64,000 bases of DNA from NCBI GenBank assembly GCA_019096195.1, contig JAGTXK010000055.1, positions 744,001-808,000 on the forward strand, given 5' to 3'. This DNA comes from Boletus sp. NGJ. Lineage: Eukaryota; Basidiomycota; Agaricomycetes; Boletales; Boletaceae. Both the position numbers and the translations under genes were made by a program. Position 1 is the first letter of the stretch. Every line of letters starts with the position of its first letter. Below are positions 42,899-56,300 of this stretch, one piece after another. The notes under the pieces were generated by a model that was not told the origin of the DNA, searched no databases, and saw nothing but the letters and a program-made list of their open reading frames with translations.

Positions 42899-45800
42899 TT
42901 AGAACACAGTGACACCCGACTGGGTCCCAGTGTATTGGCTCTTCATGTCGTCCGCATCCGTCGTCCCGTCCTGACTCTTGTAGTCGTATCCACTCAGGCT
43001 TCCCATGTCGGTTCCAGCTGCCGAAGAGAACGAGCCACGTCTGCGAAGGCGATCTGACTGGGAGTAGGCTAGAGGTCCACTCACACTGCCGCCGCCGATA
43101 CTGGCACTACTAGGCGGGCCGGCATCCTGAGAAATAATGGAGCTGGCGTAGCTTCCGTAAGCACTGCGTTTGCCCGCGCCGCCAGGTCCACGAGGCACAC
43201 CGGGAGGGAAACCCCCAGTAGCAGAGAACATAGGGAGACCAGACGAGTAGGTTGCCTGTGAACGCAACGACTGTACGTCGGAAGGAATATATGCAAGGGC
43301 GTCATGGGTACGATAGAAATTGGCGTCGAAGCGGCTTGGGGTGCCGGAGCGTCCAGTGCCGCTGCTGGGCAAGTACTCGCGTGCATTGGTCTCGTGTCGG
43401 CGGAACGAATCCATCTTGAGAGCGCGGCGGGGTTTGCTGAACTGAATCATGCTTGGTTGGAGGTTGTTCAGCGGACCTTCGACCAAACAATTCTTCTCCT
43501 TGTAATGGGTAAGCAGGTAATGCCATAGGGGGTGCTGTGGGCGGACATTGAGCAATCTAGGTGCAATACTTATCCCAGGTAGCTTACCTTGCTCAAAACT
43601 TTGGGATTCCCAAGAATGACAATGCCATACTTGGCGCGAGTGAGAGCGACGTTTAATCGTCTAGGATCGTTTAGGAAACCGATGCCTTGGTGCTCGTTGC
43701 TCCTAACACAGCTGAGGATGATATAATCTTTTTCTCTGCCTTGGAATGCGTCCACGCTGGCAACTTCGATCTCCTTATACAGGTCCTTTTTGAGGGAGCC
43801 ATTGAATTGCATGTAGTTGACGATGTAGGAGCGTTGCCCTTCGTATGGTGTAACGACACCAATCTGCGCAGGAACAACACCAGACTTGAAAAATTTCGTG
43901 ACAATCTTCTCCACGTTTGAGGCTTCCGTCCTGTGAACAGTATATGAGCATATCTCGGGAGTGATCCAAAGCTTCGCACCTGTTAAGGAAAGACGTCCCA
44001 CTAGATGATATCTCTTCTTGTCCCAGGTTCTGGTAGAAGAACATTGGTGTATCAGGAACAGGCCAGGGGAAGTCGACGTTCTTGCGAAGACGCTCAGGGG
44101 CAGTAACCCCATTCTGCAATGTGCCTTCGTAGAACATATTGGACGGGAACTCCGAGCAACACGGGTGCATACGATACTGAACTTGAAGTCGAATTGGGCG
44201 GTTGCCAAGGACAACGAGGCGCTCGAAAAGCGACTGTGTGAGGCCAGCGCGAGCAGCTTTCTTGTTCATAATGACTGGTCCGAGTTGTTGATGGTCGCCA
44301 ACCAAGACAACTTGTTTGCAACCAAGGACGAGAGGAATCATGCACTCTGGGCATCGAGGTTCAAGTAGCTGAACACAGAAAAGCTTTTCGAGACACACCT
44401 GGTTCAGCAGCTTGGGTCGCTTCATCGATAAGGACAGTTCTGAACTTGAATTTGCTCAACCTCGGATCACCAGCACCAACACAGGTGCAACAAATCACGT
44501 CTGCCACACTCAGGATCTCCTTCTCGCACTGGCGGATGAGGGTCTTGTATTTGCGCTCATCGTTTGAGCTCAGTTCTCCTTGTTCATTCTTCAATTGAAT
44601 GAGCTTTTGAAGCTCAACGTGAGTGGTACTGTTTGCAACTTGCTGATGTAACGTCAAGAATGCAACACTAGAATCCAGTGCCTCGCGAGACTTGGCTGTA
44701 AGGCGGACAACTTTCAAGCCCGTGGCATGTATCTTCTCCGTTAACTGATCGACAGCAACATTGGAAGGAGCACAGACGAGCACTTGACCAGGGTTCATCT
44801 TCGCCAGATGGTGCACGATCGATGCGGAGGTGACCGTCTTCCCGGTTCCGGGCGGGCCTTGAATAAGGCTAAGTGGTTTCTGGAGGACGCTCTTAACCGC
44901 ATACATCTGCGAATGGTTTAACTCTGGGAGCCCTGGCGCAGAAAAGCGTTTAGGCATCTGAGTTCGAAGAACCTGAGGCTCCACTTCGTGACCCAAAAGT
45001 TTATGATACTATTTCTGTACATTAGTGCTGTCCGGCGCACAATAAACGCTCAACTCATGCTTACGATATAACCATTCACACTCTTCTCGTCCACTGCAAA
45101 TGTTTTCATAGCTAGTTGCATTCGATCGAAGCTGGTTGATTTCCAGACGAAGTCGGCGGAGAAACCATGGGTAATATCAGTGGGAACCCCCTCTGTTCTT
45201 CGAAGTTCCAATCCAATTTCATCAGATACGTCTGCGAGGGGGATCAGCAAGCGAGGAACAAAATTGTGGGGGGCTGGCCTACTGTTCGGGATTTTGATGA
45301 CATGGCCGACTCCATCCCAGGCCTTGTGCAATTCACCCTGGTACCTCAGCCTCAACTCATCACCCACCGCAAGCCTTACTTCACCACTCTCAAGTTTCGG
45401 CAAGCAAAACCACGCTACCCTCTTCTGGTTCAAACCGAGGTCCCAACGTACAGTGATATCTGTTTGGGTCTGGCTCTCCTTGAGTCGTTTGTCGTAATCC
45501 GCTTCTATCTTGACCAAGGGGCCGAAGATATTCTGGTATTGGTAAGCATCCTCATATCGCATCAGAATTGATTGTGGCTCGTCGTCGACACCAGGCTTCT
45601 CTAGATCCTCAAGGGTGGCGTTGGCATTCTCGCGCCAAAGGTCTTCTAACCGGTTGATTTGATTAAATGAGATCTGACGGGAGCGAAGCTGTTCGGTCTC
45701 GCTAGGAGGTTTCACCAACCAGGAAAGGAAAGAACGGTCGTCGATCAACGGAGCCCAAAGGGCGGCGTTCCACGACATGTCTTTCGTAGTTACTGCGCAA

Positions 45801-46444
45801 GGTTGACTGGGAACGTGGGTGTGAACAGGTAGAGGTAGTCAAAGTAGAACACCATACCGGCATAATAAAACGACGACGGTATCACTTTTTGCAGGTATGA
45901 AACCCAGCATGAAGACATTTTTGCTACCGCAGTTGTAACATTCTGGGGTTGTTTCACCGAGTGGACTCTCGGCATGCAAGATCACTTCCTTATGCTTGGC
46001 CCTGACTAAATGGTTGACGATGTGTGACGCAGAGGTGTTTCCACGAGAGTTGCAGAACCATTTGGAACAAACAAGGCACTTGACGACCGACGCTGGGGAA
46101 TGAATACCGCAGTAACTAGATAAAAAGTATTAGCTGCAGACAGTCGAAGTGAGATGGTCTGCACACCTGCAGGCATGCGGTGGTAGATCGACGGAGCCTT
46201 CGTCCTTCAGGTCGTCAAGTACAGCATCGAAATCCTCATCTATGGTGGAACGTGAGGCGCGGTGGTGGTGGCCATTGCGGTCTGTGGAAGACACGAGAGA
46301 ACGATCATCCACGATAGAAAGGCTGCTGAGATCAACTGGGGCGTTGGTAGTCGCAGTGTAGACGGAGGAGTTGTCGTCGACGACGCTGTGGGCGCCGCCG
46401 TAAGAAGAGGCGGAATCGTACTGGAAGTTGTCGAAGGAGTCCAT
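42899..46444 (-). CDS. UPF1: Upf1/Nam7, RNA helicase of nonsense-mediated decay
   Basis: ATP-dependent superfamily-1 helicase that drives decay of mRNAs with premature stops. Starts [20 protein letters not shown], then the Cys/His-rich Upf2-binding domain across several exons ([58 protein letters not shown]), [12 protein letters not shown], the 1B domain, Walker [92 protein letters not shown] and [20 protein letters not shown]. The C-terminus is Ser/Gly-rich with SQ sites, like phosphorylatable Upf1 tails. One intron (45009-45064) has tandem acceptors. Confidence 0.97.
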
Positions 46445-46744
46445 CGATGTCGTTCGAGTTTGAGCCTCGCGACGGGAGTGACTAAAGCTATAATATAAAA
46501 GTTATCTATTTCCCACGACTACTTTGTAATCCGAAGAGGTTGATGTTAATGTAAGTGCCTCGTACAACCGTCCAACATAAAAACCATCCCTAACGAACGA
46601 GTTGGGAGAGTACCCCCAAGGAGGAGTGAACGAACGATTTCCCAATGTAAGAATGTCGCAAAAAACGTCCAAAACCAGCTGCGACGAAAAATATGTTGAT
46701 GCACCGACTGTGTTCAGAGGACGTCCCCACGATCAGCCCAACTG
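46445..46744. other. Short intergenic promoter of UPF1
   Basis: 300 bp between the UPF1 start and the CDC4 stop, both on the minus strand. AT-rich at 46490-46560. No gene. Confidence 0.5.
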
Positions 46745-49562
46745 CTATCGTCTACCGCCATTTCTGGTGGCTGGCCGTATCCTTGGTCGTGTCGGCGTCT
46801 CATTCGTCGGTAAACGTGCAGGTATACCGTCTAAAGGGAGAGGATTACTCCGCCTCAGTGAACTCCCTCCCGCCAGCGCTCTGTTACGGTGTGAAACTGT
46901 CGGACGTGAGGACGTACTTCTCGCCCACTTCGAGCTCCCTACCCCGTCACCTCGCTCCATCGACTCGTCCTCTGTGTCAGATGGGATACGTGAGGAGTCG
47001 TTATCATCAACAATATCGCGGTGTGGTCCTCCTTGCTCTGTTGACTGTTCTGATGGGTCGACCCCGGGATCCTGGTCCATCGCATCAGCATCCTGCCCCT
47101 CCACTTCACTATCCTCCTCCGTGTCATCATCGTATATTCCAGCAGGCGGTTCTCCAATCCAGTCATCATCGCCTGCCGTTCCGAAATCCCAGACGTCGAG
47201 CATAGTTGTCGTGTTGCGATTGCTCGCTGCTACGCAGCATCTGCCCTCGAAGACAACTTGCCATACGCCGTTGATTCCAGTGAGCAGGTCTCGCACGACC
47301 GTTCCATCACGAATATTCCACATTTTCAACGTTCCATCGGATCCACTAAGAACTTTGAACTCGTCGTGTTGGAAGCATGTGATGGCACCGGCATGGGCGG
47401 CAAGCGTGTGACGCAGTTCACCAGTGTCAGGATCCCAAATACGAAGTGTGGAGTCGGCCGCGGCGGAGACAAGGAAAGACGGTGAAAGGCCAAGCAAACC
47501 AACCAAAGAAGTGTGGCCTGTCAGTGTATGCTGACATTGCCCGTTGCGCAAATTCCAGATGCGAACAGTCCCATCCATAGATCCTGAACATGCGATATTA
47601 CGGTTGAGGTCCAACACGACACTGTACACTGGAGACACCATGAACACGAAAGATCTCAAAGTGTGACACGAAGCAACTTACCCTTTTGAGTATGGCCAAC
47701 CAAGATCAATTTACACTCGCCCGTAACAATATCCCATATCCGCACGGTGCAGTCGTAGCTGCCGGATACAAGAGTACGACCACGAGCGGCTAAGGCGCGA
47801 ACTGCATGATCATGACCTTCGAGATGCAATTTATGATATGGGTTTTCATCAATGTCCTCCTAAACAAAAGGGGGAACCAGATAAGACAAAAACCATCATC
47901 ATGATCAGCAGCAACCTACCTCCGACAACTCGACATCCGCGTCATCCGCACCCACCCATCGGTATTCAGCGTCACCTGGACGAGGTAATGACCATACTCG
48001 TAAAGAGTGATCACGACTCCCAGTCACAATCACAGTTCGCTTGGGCCATTTCTCCCTAGAAATAACACCACCTTCACCTTCAATTTCAACCCACTCAGGC
48101 TTGACGATAGCGAGGCAACGAACGGTGCTTGTATGCCCAGCAAATACATGCGTGCATCGACCAGTGGCCAGGTTCCAGATCCGTACGGTGCGATCAGTGG
48201 AACCGCTGACGAGTGTATCCTTGGTGGCCGCTAAAGCCCAAACCCCTCCGTCATGACCGTCCAAGGATTGTAAAAGCGTGCCCGTCACTGGTGAATAAAC
48301 ATGTATTGAGTGATCATCTGATGCCGATATGATACGCCCGTGCGAAAGCAATAGACATGTCACAACAGAAGTCCCATGAGCAGGGAATGTATGATGTTTT
48401 GGCATCTCGTTTGTTACCCAACGTGTCCGAGTAAGGTGTCGCGATTTGAAGAGTAATTTGTATGGGTGAGGGAGGGGGAGAGTGGAAGGTATCTTACGGG
48501 CTTCCGCAAGACGACGTGCGTATATGGAGCGTGCGAATGCTCGTTCACTATCGCCTCCGAACCAGATTTTTGTGCTCTTGAGAAGGTCCCTCCAGAGCAC
48601 TGGGTCCGAGTCAATGATAGCGCGCCATGATCTCGAGACTCGCGAAGCTCGTGCAAGCGTTGAGTATGGGAGATAACTGAGGATGTGTGATACAAGTTCT
48701 GGGGGAAGGAGTGTCAAGAAATCCCGCGCCAAAGTCGGGGTTAAAACAGAGTGGAGGGTCCGCAGGACCGGTAACGGAGAGTGCCGTAAAAGAGTGAGCA
48801 GAAAATGCGACTGTAACTGCTGCGGCAGAGTTGTAAAATGTGTCAATAGTGATGGGAGCGTCAGGAGCGTTGTAAGAGCGAGATCCGGTTGGAGTGGGGG
48901 CTGCGGATGAGGTGAAGAGGCGCCACTTGGAGGCGCAGAAGGCCAGATTGTCTGTGGCGATGGCGAGCCATGGGGAGATGGGAGAGGTGAAGGTGGCGCC
49001 GCGGCATTCATGGTCGTAATTGGAGGTACATGTGTGGGTCTCGCTTTCTTTCTCGGAGGAGTATGCGCCTCTCGCTCCATCGTTGGTTCGACTCCCTCCA
49101 TCATGTTGTCAACTCCGTGTGACCGCTTTCTACCAAAGCGCTCGACCGCCTCGACGAGACCAACTACCTTGGCCTGTTCGGCCGTTTCCTCGGATTTGAG
49201 CATCCTCCAACCAACCCCGCTTGCGACTAGTTCTTCTTCCCGCATCTCCTCCTCGCCATCTTCACCGTCTCGAAAGGTAGCGTGAGTGCCTCCCGGAAAG
49301 ACGAGAGAGAATTTCCGAAGAGATGCAGGTAAGTTGGCATGTAGCAAAGGATAGTCCTTCGGATTCTTGGGCTCCGTTGGCGGGGGCAGGGGTGGCAGTT
49401 GGATAGGGGCATACGTGGTCGTCGTTGTTGTCGTGGTCACCACGCTGGTCCACAGACCGACGCGTGAGTACGTGAGCGTGAACTTGGAGGCTTTGGAAAA
49501 ACGTACGTAGTAGTATTTACTGATGGTGCCAGCACCAACGAGGGACGTGCTTGATGGCTCAT
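46745..49562 (-). CDS. CDC4: Cdc4, F-box/WD40 subunit of SCF ubiquitin ligase
   Basis: Substrate receptor that targets phosphorylated cell-cycle regulators for ubiquitination. Exon 1 (49507-49562) supplies the ATG and MSHQARPSLVLAPSVNTTT; exon 2 (upper end 49444) has no ATG at its front and begins with a poly-Thr tract before YAPIQLPPLPPPTEPK. The F-box is LLPPELVSHILSYLPYSTLA, RASRVSRSWRAIIDSDPVLW. Seven WD blades follow, visible as SASDDHSIHVY, SGSTDRTVRIW, TGSRDHSLRVW, SGSYDCTVRIW, SGSMDGTVRIW, SAAADSTLRIW and LSGSDGTLKMW. After the propeller there is a 130-residue acidic, disordered tail. Introns interrupt between blades three and four and again within blades four to five. Confidence 0.95.
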
Positions 49563-52500
49563 GGCCGCGTTAGAGAAGTGGTGGAGGAAGAGGAGAGTAT
49601 CTGTGAACGCGCATCAAAGCCACTCTGCTTGCACAACCCAAGCAAAGCCGCTTTCGGATGCCGCTTCGATCTCCGAGAGGACATAGGCTCGCGGCATCTC
49701 CCCGCCGGGCTGCCGAGCACGGCTTTGTTCTGACAGCCAAGAGCTCGACGTCGTTGCCGAATTTCTTTACCTTCTGTATAATCACCCGGTATACCCCATG
49801 CCTCGTGCCGACGATTTGGATTCATGTTAGACTTTGGACTTCCGTAAGTTGTCGTTCCACTACCTGCTTATTGTCCTTCCTTAGATTCATCATCCCGATT
49901 TCACAACGAGGTGGGCAGTGGAGGCTTTCTCAATGGATATAATGATATCGGCAGAATTTGCATATGCCGCTTTCCGAAATGAAGATGCTTCGGTTCCGTT
50001 ACCCTCTGGCCCTCCATGGATGCATTTATTTATGGCGTGTCGAAGAACTTGTATCAGCTCAATTCGTATATGGCTAACCTGTTCGAATGATCCCGGATAC
50101 CGATCGGGGCACCGAGCCTCCTCCAATTGGTAAACGTTTTGAAGATCCACTCACACTTGTGCATGCTGACGGACGAATCCGCGGAGTGTAGAGTGCCTCC
50201 ATGACCCCAAGCTTCTCAAAGTCGAGGAGGGGAAGAACTCGGGCACAAAGAACATATTCGCACCAGCGACAGGATACCCCCTCACGGAATAAAATTCTGA
50301 CGTTTCTGCTCCAACGTGGATATGCATGACAATATAGCGTCTGAACTTTTGACGCTTCATAGGCCACGAAGAGTGCTAGTGAGTGGTTTGCACAAAACAA
50401 TGTCCAATTAATTGAACGTAGGCCGCCATGTGATGTAAATGATCGCCTAATCGTTGAACGCCACAAATTTGTCCCACATGGCCACAACCCTCAAGAAGCC
50501 GGTTTTTTGGGGGGAGGAAGCAAACGCGGGTGCAGAAATCAAGCAGAGTGACTTGTAGAGCTCGAGCACATGAAGCGAAGGAACAATTCTTCAACTTTAA
50601 TGCCGGACGCCGCACAATGCAGTTGCAAGGGACAAGAACCCTGTCTCCTCTGCAACATTGAAGGGCTTCCACACTCTGCAATATACACTGGTGGGCCTCG
50701 ATCCATCTGTATCTGAGGCGTCAGTTGATGATTGTTGGTCCTGTGACATTCGAGCCTCAAGCAGAGAACTTGGTTGGATTGCGTAGGCCATTGACAGACA
50801 TACATTCACGTAAACCACTTGACCACGCACTGATTGTTCAGTCTTCTTAGATGCTCCGAGGAGAGTGACTGGAATAATTCATCGCTCGTCGCAACAATGT
50901 CTCGGAAATGCTCAAGTCGGCCCTGTGGTTTCATCTACCTGAGTGAAACTCTACTGTGCAGCCTGAGGTAAAAGTGGACTTGGCGTATGCTTCACCATGC
51001 ACACCATGGCTCCACCGTGTCAGTGGAAGCCGAACTTGAACAAAAAAAAGGTGTGAATGTGCATACAAGGATCCGGAGTTGTTACTAATATTGGGGCTTA
51101 CTCGACCGTGGCGTGACATTGTTTGTCTTTAGATCACTAAACTGTTGCTGACAATCCAAGTCTGAAGAGGGGCCGTCTCCGACTTCTTTGCATGCCACGC
51201 AACCTTCCAACGGTGTCAAGACGGGGTAGAATTCTCGTCAGAGGGCCCCGGGAATAACTTGACGATGTAGTACAATTGGTCGTAATGCATATGGTTGGGA
51301 CCACCAAAAAGTCATGCTCATCTTGAGAAATATGCATTCTCAGCAGGGATTTTGGCATGAGAGAGACCCGCAAGTGCCTAACTATGCTCTCGAAATTCTA
51401 TGCAATCCCCAGAGAAGTATGAGAACCAGAGATCTATCCAAGCTCAGCTCCTCCAACTCTGGCCGATGTAGTGGTTTTGTCATCACCAGAATCCTCCGGT
51501 TACACTTTCTTCCATATACGTGGTAAGCATCGGGCTCTACGTGACGAAGCCACCCAATGAGAGGATGAAAATTGGGGTATCGAATGGCAGACGTGAAACA
51601 CGACTTTCAAGAGGCTCGTCCGACAATAAAGGACACACGTCCCACGACTGTTCTTTTCAAAGAGTCATTCCAGGTACTTACTGTAATGACCGATGAGATC
51701 AAAGACGTTACCACCGATTCCCCAGGTTTACACAAAACCCTATCCAGACAACATCCATTGTTAGGTGGTATTTTTTCGCATTGAAGAGGTCAAAGGTTCC
51801 AAAATTCGGTATATGTCCGCCTCGTTACCATCGAGGAACAATAACAGAGCCCCCGTTGCTGTTTCGAGTCAAAGTTTGTTTCCATGAGCGAGATCATTGT
51901 CAGCTATGTAACCCTCATGGCGGCGCACGGAGTCGAATAATACGGACATTATCGTGGAGTCTAAGGGATCGATCAAGTATGCAAACTGATGCTTGGCAGT
52001 AACCCGTGCTCACCGCCCATGTTGCAAAGTGAGAAGGCCACAGCGACATGGTCAACAACTCCGGAGTCAAGCGGAGACCTAGAATTATATGGTCACAGTT
52101 TAACCATCCCTCATCAATTGGATATTCCAGCTGTAGACGGGGTTCATAGACGCTGCGGATACAGAAATAGTCGACTGCGGGAATTGGCTGGCCACGGTCA
52201 AGGATAGAAGTTCTGCGATAGATAAGAAAACATCCACACTCGTGGCAGTTACGTGATTCCTGCACAATCTGAAACCGTACTTATGTTGAGGGATCAAGGA
52301 GAGATCCAATCCTCGGAGTGTTCCTTGGAAATGTCCATTGGCTAGACATTCTTGGGAAATGCTTGGGCTATTAGCATCTCAGAGGTCGGAGACAGATGGA
52401 TATTGATATTGTGAGCACTTGAAAGGAGATAAGATACCTGAGGACCCGTTCATGGAAATTCCGCCAGATCCTGATCGTTCTGACGAACCTGCCGTGGAAT

Positions 52501-53361
52501 GTATACTTTCAATATTTACAAGCGGGAGACATTGGTTGGCTGCCTCAATTTGGGCTGCTGCACGACCATGGTAGGGAGGTAACGAGAACTGCGCAACTCC
52601 CAAGGAGAATATCCCTGCACATCAAACATGGACTTGGACTCAGGGTAAGGTTTTTGTAGAGTAATACATACAGGGTGCCAGAAGCCCTAGATGGGCTGCG
52701 CCGATGACTTGACGGAATTGGATGACGCGGTTCAACATGGACATAGGGCACCATGACAAACGGTGGTCCCACGGTTGGAACTAGGCGACTTCATGTGAGC
52801 GAGTCGCCAAGGCTATCTTTTGCTTGGGAGAGCAAAGAGAAATTAAAGTATCCCACCATCTGGAGATGGAGCAGAAAGGTCTAGACGCGGGAGGGATTCG
52901 ACAATTTGGGACCTGCTCTTGTGTAATCGCCAATGGGGAGCACGCGCTTGCACGCCACGTTGCGAGCTGGATACTGGGCCGTGTTGGCACCGTGGCATTG
53001 CGGGCAACGAGACTGGGAGGAGACAAAGGAGTCGTAACGGAATCGAGGACGGGATGACATCAAGTCGGGGACAACTCGGGCACCATCTGTGCAATGAGTG
53101 AACGTGTATTAGGGATGCTTGTGAAGTGCTCTCATGTCTGTCAGTGGTACAGGGGTAGCTGAAGCGAAAATACGTACAGACGTTGGCAAGAGATGAGCTG
53201 AATACTTGGTCGGGATTGGCCAGGTGTGAATTCAGACTCGGGCATTTTGCGCTCATTCGCTTTCGTCCGCGCCACCCCCATATCCCTCCCTTTCCTCCTC
53301 CCTTGCCTTATATCAACCAGCGATTCACCCGTGAGTTATCCCTTTATCGCCCTCCTCCAAA
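49563..53361. other. 3.8-kb gene-poor stretch
   Basis: The longest interval in the window without a supportable gene. Many frames of 60-140 codons exist, mostly minus strand, some low-complexity and coding-like (52379-52603, 51915-52265, 50597-50830) and flanked by GT and AG, but I could not assemble a protein with a known motif. Near 49740-49830 plus strand a short stretch (SQELDVVAEFLYLLYNHP) resembles BTB/POZ proteins of mushrooms and then breaks down. It may be a decayed gene, a fast-evolving gene, or a long regulatory region for the divergent CDC4 and transcription-factor genes. Confidence 0.4.
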
Positions 53362-56300
53362 ATGATCCTCATGCCCTTGTCTCCCACCCCTTGTTATCCG
53401 CAGTATTACCTCGACTCCTCCCACAAGTTCAACCTCATCATGTCTATGCATCACCACGACCACGGCATTCCACAGCCTAACATGCCCCCGCCGCGTTCCC
53501 CACAGATCGACCCTACTCTTTCCTTATACCCTCCCTACTACCCGTATCAGCACCAGCAGCACCAGCCACAGCAGCACACTATGTCTCATCACCTCGCCCT
53601 CCCCCACAACCTCTCCTCCCCTTCCTCCCAGGGATCCGACACCATCTGCACCCCTCCAACCGAAAATATGTCCTTTTCACCCCCCAATACCAACGGAAAG
53701 CGCCCATCCTCCCTCAGCGACACAACCAGAAAGAAGGCCCGCATTGATGACTCCACTGATGGGCCTAGTCCTGCAGCCGAAAAGGACGAACCCAAGCCAA
53801 AGTCAACCAGGGGCGCTCGGTCAGATCATCCTATCACCCAATCCCTCGTCCCCTCATTCTCTCTTTCTAGCGCGTGTACCGTCTGTCGCCGCCTGAAAAT
53901 GAAATGCGTCGGCGCCGAGCAAGGTCCACCTTGCAAGCGCTGTCTTGCTGGCAATCACGATTGTGTTTTCGAAGAGTCTAACCGTGGAAAACGGCCATCC
54001 AAGTGAGCCCACTCACCATTCAGATATCGTGAAATATTCACCACTCAAACTCAAGCCCAAGAAAACATGAACTCCTGACGAGGTCTCTTCGAAAAATGGA
54101 ACGAACTCTGGACACCGTTCTCAGGTCCATAGGAAATCCGAGCATGTCATCCGGCATGATTTCCCGCTCACCATCTCCAGTGGCTCAAACAGCCCAAACT
54201 CAGGCGCTTTTGCAGTCACCATCACCACCACCGCAGCCGAATTACCCTCCCCAGAGTGCTACTCTTTCTTCGGCCTCTCCCAAATTACACTCCCTCCCGG
54301 ACAATGCATTGAACCCCTTGGGTTTACTTGCCGAAGCAAGTTTGGCGAATCGACGAGCACACGGAATTACAACATCATTTACCGCGCGTCAAACCGATGC
54401 TGATTCAGATCATCGGCTCGGTGTTGCGAGTGACAATTACTTCAGACCAGGTTTCCTCTTTCTGCAAAGCTATGTCGCACTGCTCATTCCTTTTCAGGTC
54501 CGATATCAATCTTGCCGCTCAGACGGCTATACATCGAGAGACAAATACAACCCGAGATGCTAAGCTTTGTGAGCACTGAAGAAGTGGTTGCGTTATTTGA
54601 TATGTCAGTACCCTATATCCATTCCTATCCTCCAAACTCAAATTTAAACCTCTATCAGTTATTTTGACCATATGAATGTCAGTCTTGGTGTTACAATGTC
54701 ATCGTCATAGGGCTGATAACCCGACAGATGCATTGTCATCTCTTGGACCAAGAATTCCATACACCAGCCCTTGTTTGTTCCAGATCACCGTTCTTGCTTA
54801 CGTCAAGTATGTGACCTTCTCCCTACTTCCTGTGGAACAGGTTTCACCCAATTCCGTAGTCTGCGCCATCGCCTCCAAATTCTATACGCACCGTCCAGAG
54901 CTTCACTCACAACTCACGGAGCTCGCGCAAAAACTCGCTTTCAGCGTACCTGCTCGAGGTTACAAATCTCTTGAAATTGTGCAAGCCTATCTCTTACTCA
55001 CACTATGGGGATGTGGTGCTGTTGAGCGGTACGAGTATGACAAAACATGGTTACTGCTGGGGATGGCTATCCGGTCGGTGTATCTTTTGTTACTTTATAT
55101 GCCTTGCCTGACACTACGATTTGAAGGATGGCCACCGACTTGAATCTGCACCGCAAGACGGCAGTGACGAGCCAAGATACTCCGGAAGGTCGTGCGCGTG
55201 ACAAGGAAGTACACAATCGCGAACGTACGTGGCTTCTGTGCTTTGCGCTCGACAGGAGTGCAAGTGCTCAGATGGGCAAACCTCATTCGATACGGGAAGA
55301 GTGGGTATTCCTCTCTAAATATGTGAATTACCTGACCGAACTGGTTCCCTTCTTCGTAGTTTAATTATACGTAATGTCCTTCAATGGATCCACTCCCCCG
55401 TAGGTACACTTGGTGACCGAGCGCTTGCGAACTATGTTGTGAGTCCGTTTTCCTTCATTTTTCTCGCTTGGCAGCGTATCGAAGTCGTATTTCAGGAATT
55501 GCAACGTATTGTGTCACGTAGTTTGGATATTCTATACTCTGGCCTCAATACTCCGTCCGGCCTCCAAACAGACTGTGACTATCTGTTGGTAATCAAGGCT
55601 TTTGAACAGCAGATAATAGCCTGGCTGCACGAATGGACGAACACCCGTGCGGTAGTAACGAGTGAGTATTTTCTATATGCCCCATCCTCCATCTCAATTT
55701 TTAATTGCGATCGTAGGTGATGAGGCTATCAAGGACTATACCTCCACTATGATGACGTTTTACTTCCATTACTACTTATTGGTCATTCATTCCTTCGGAC
55801 TTCAGAACGCCATCGAACGCTCGACTGTCGATATCCCCTACTTCTTCGCGAAGTGCCACACCTCTGCCACAGCTGTTGCCAGCATTGCACGCGACGAACT
55901 TGCACCACGAGGCTTTCTCAGATATTCGCCCGACTCGCACTTTGTATTTTTGTCATATGCTGTCCTAAGTTTGCTCAAGGCAAGTGATTGCATCGAAGAG
56001 GTAATCACTGTCTAAATGATATTTTAGCTCATGCGACCGGAATTCCAACAATATATCCAGAATGAGCAGAAGATCATCGACCTCGTGAATGACATTGCGA
56101 CGGTTCTTGGCGATATTGCTATCAACTCCCACCACACTCCCGCTCTGTACAGCGCATTCCTCCGTGCACTCATCTCCGCACGTACCGACGTCCCCCAGCA
56201 GCAGCAACCTCAACCACAACCACAACCTCAGACCGAGGTCGTGGTCGGTGACGAGGTGGTTGGACAAAATGATATGAGCCTTTTTGGATCAACGACATCT

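Noticed and set aside
49080-49100. B-box-like GGTTCGACTCC suggesting a tRNA
   Set aside because: Lies inside CDC4 coding sequence with no A box or cloverleaf around it.
49740-50130. BTB/POZ gene on the plus strand
   Set aside because: Only about 20 residues resemble the family before stops and frame breaks; too little to call a gene or pseudogene.
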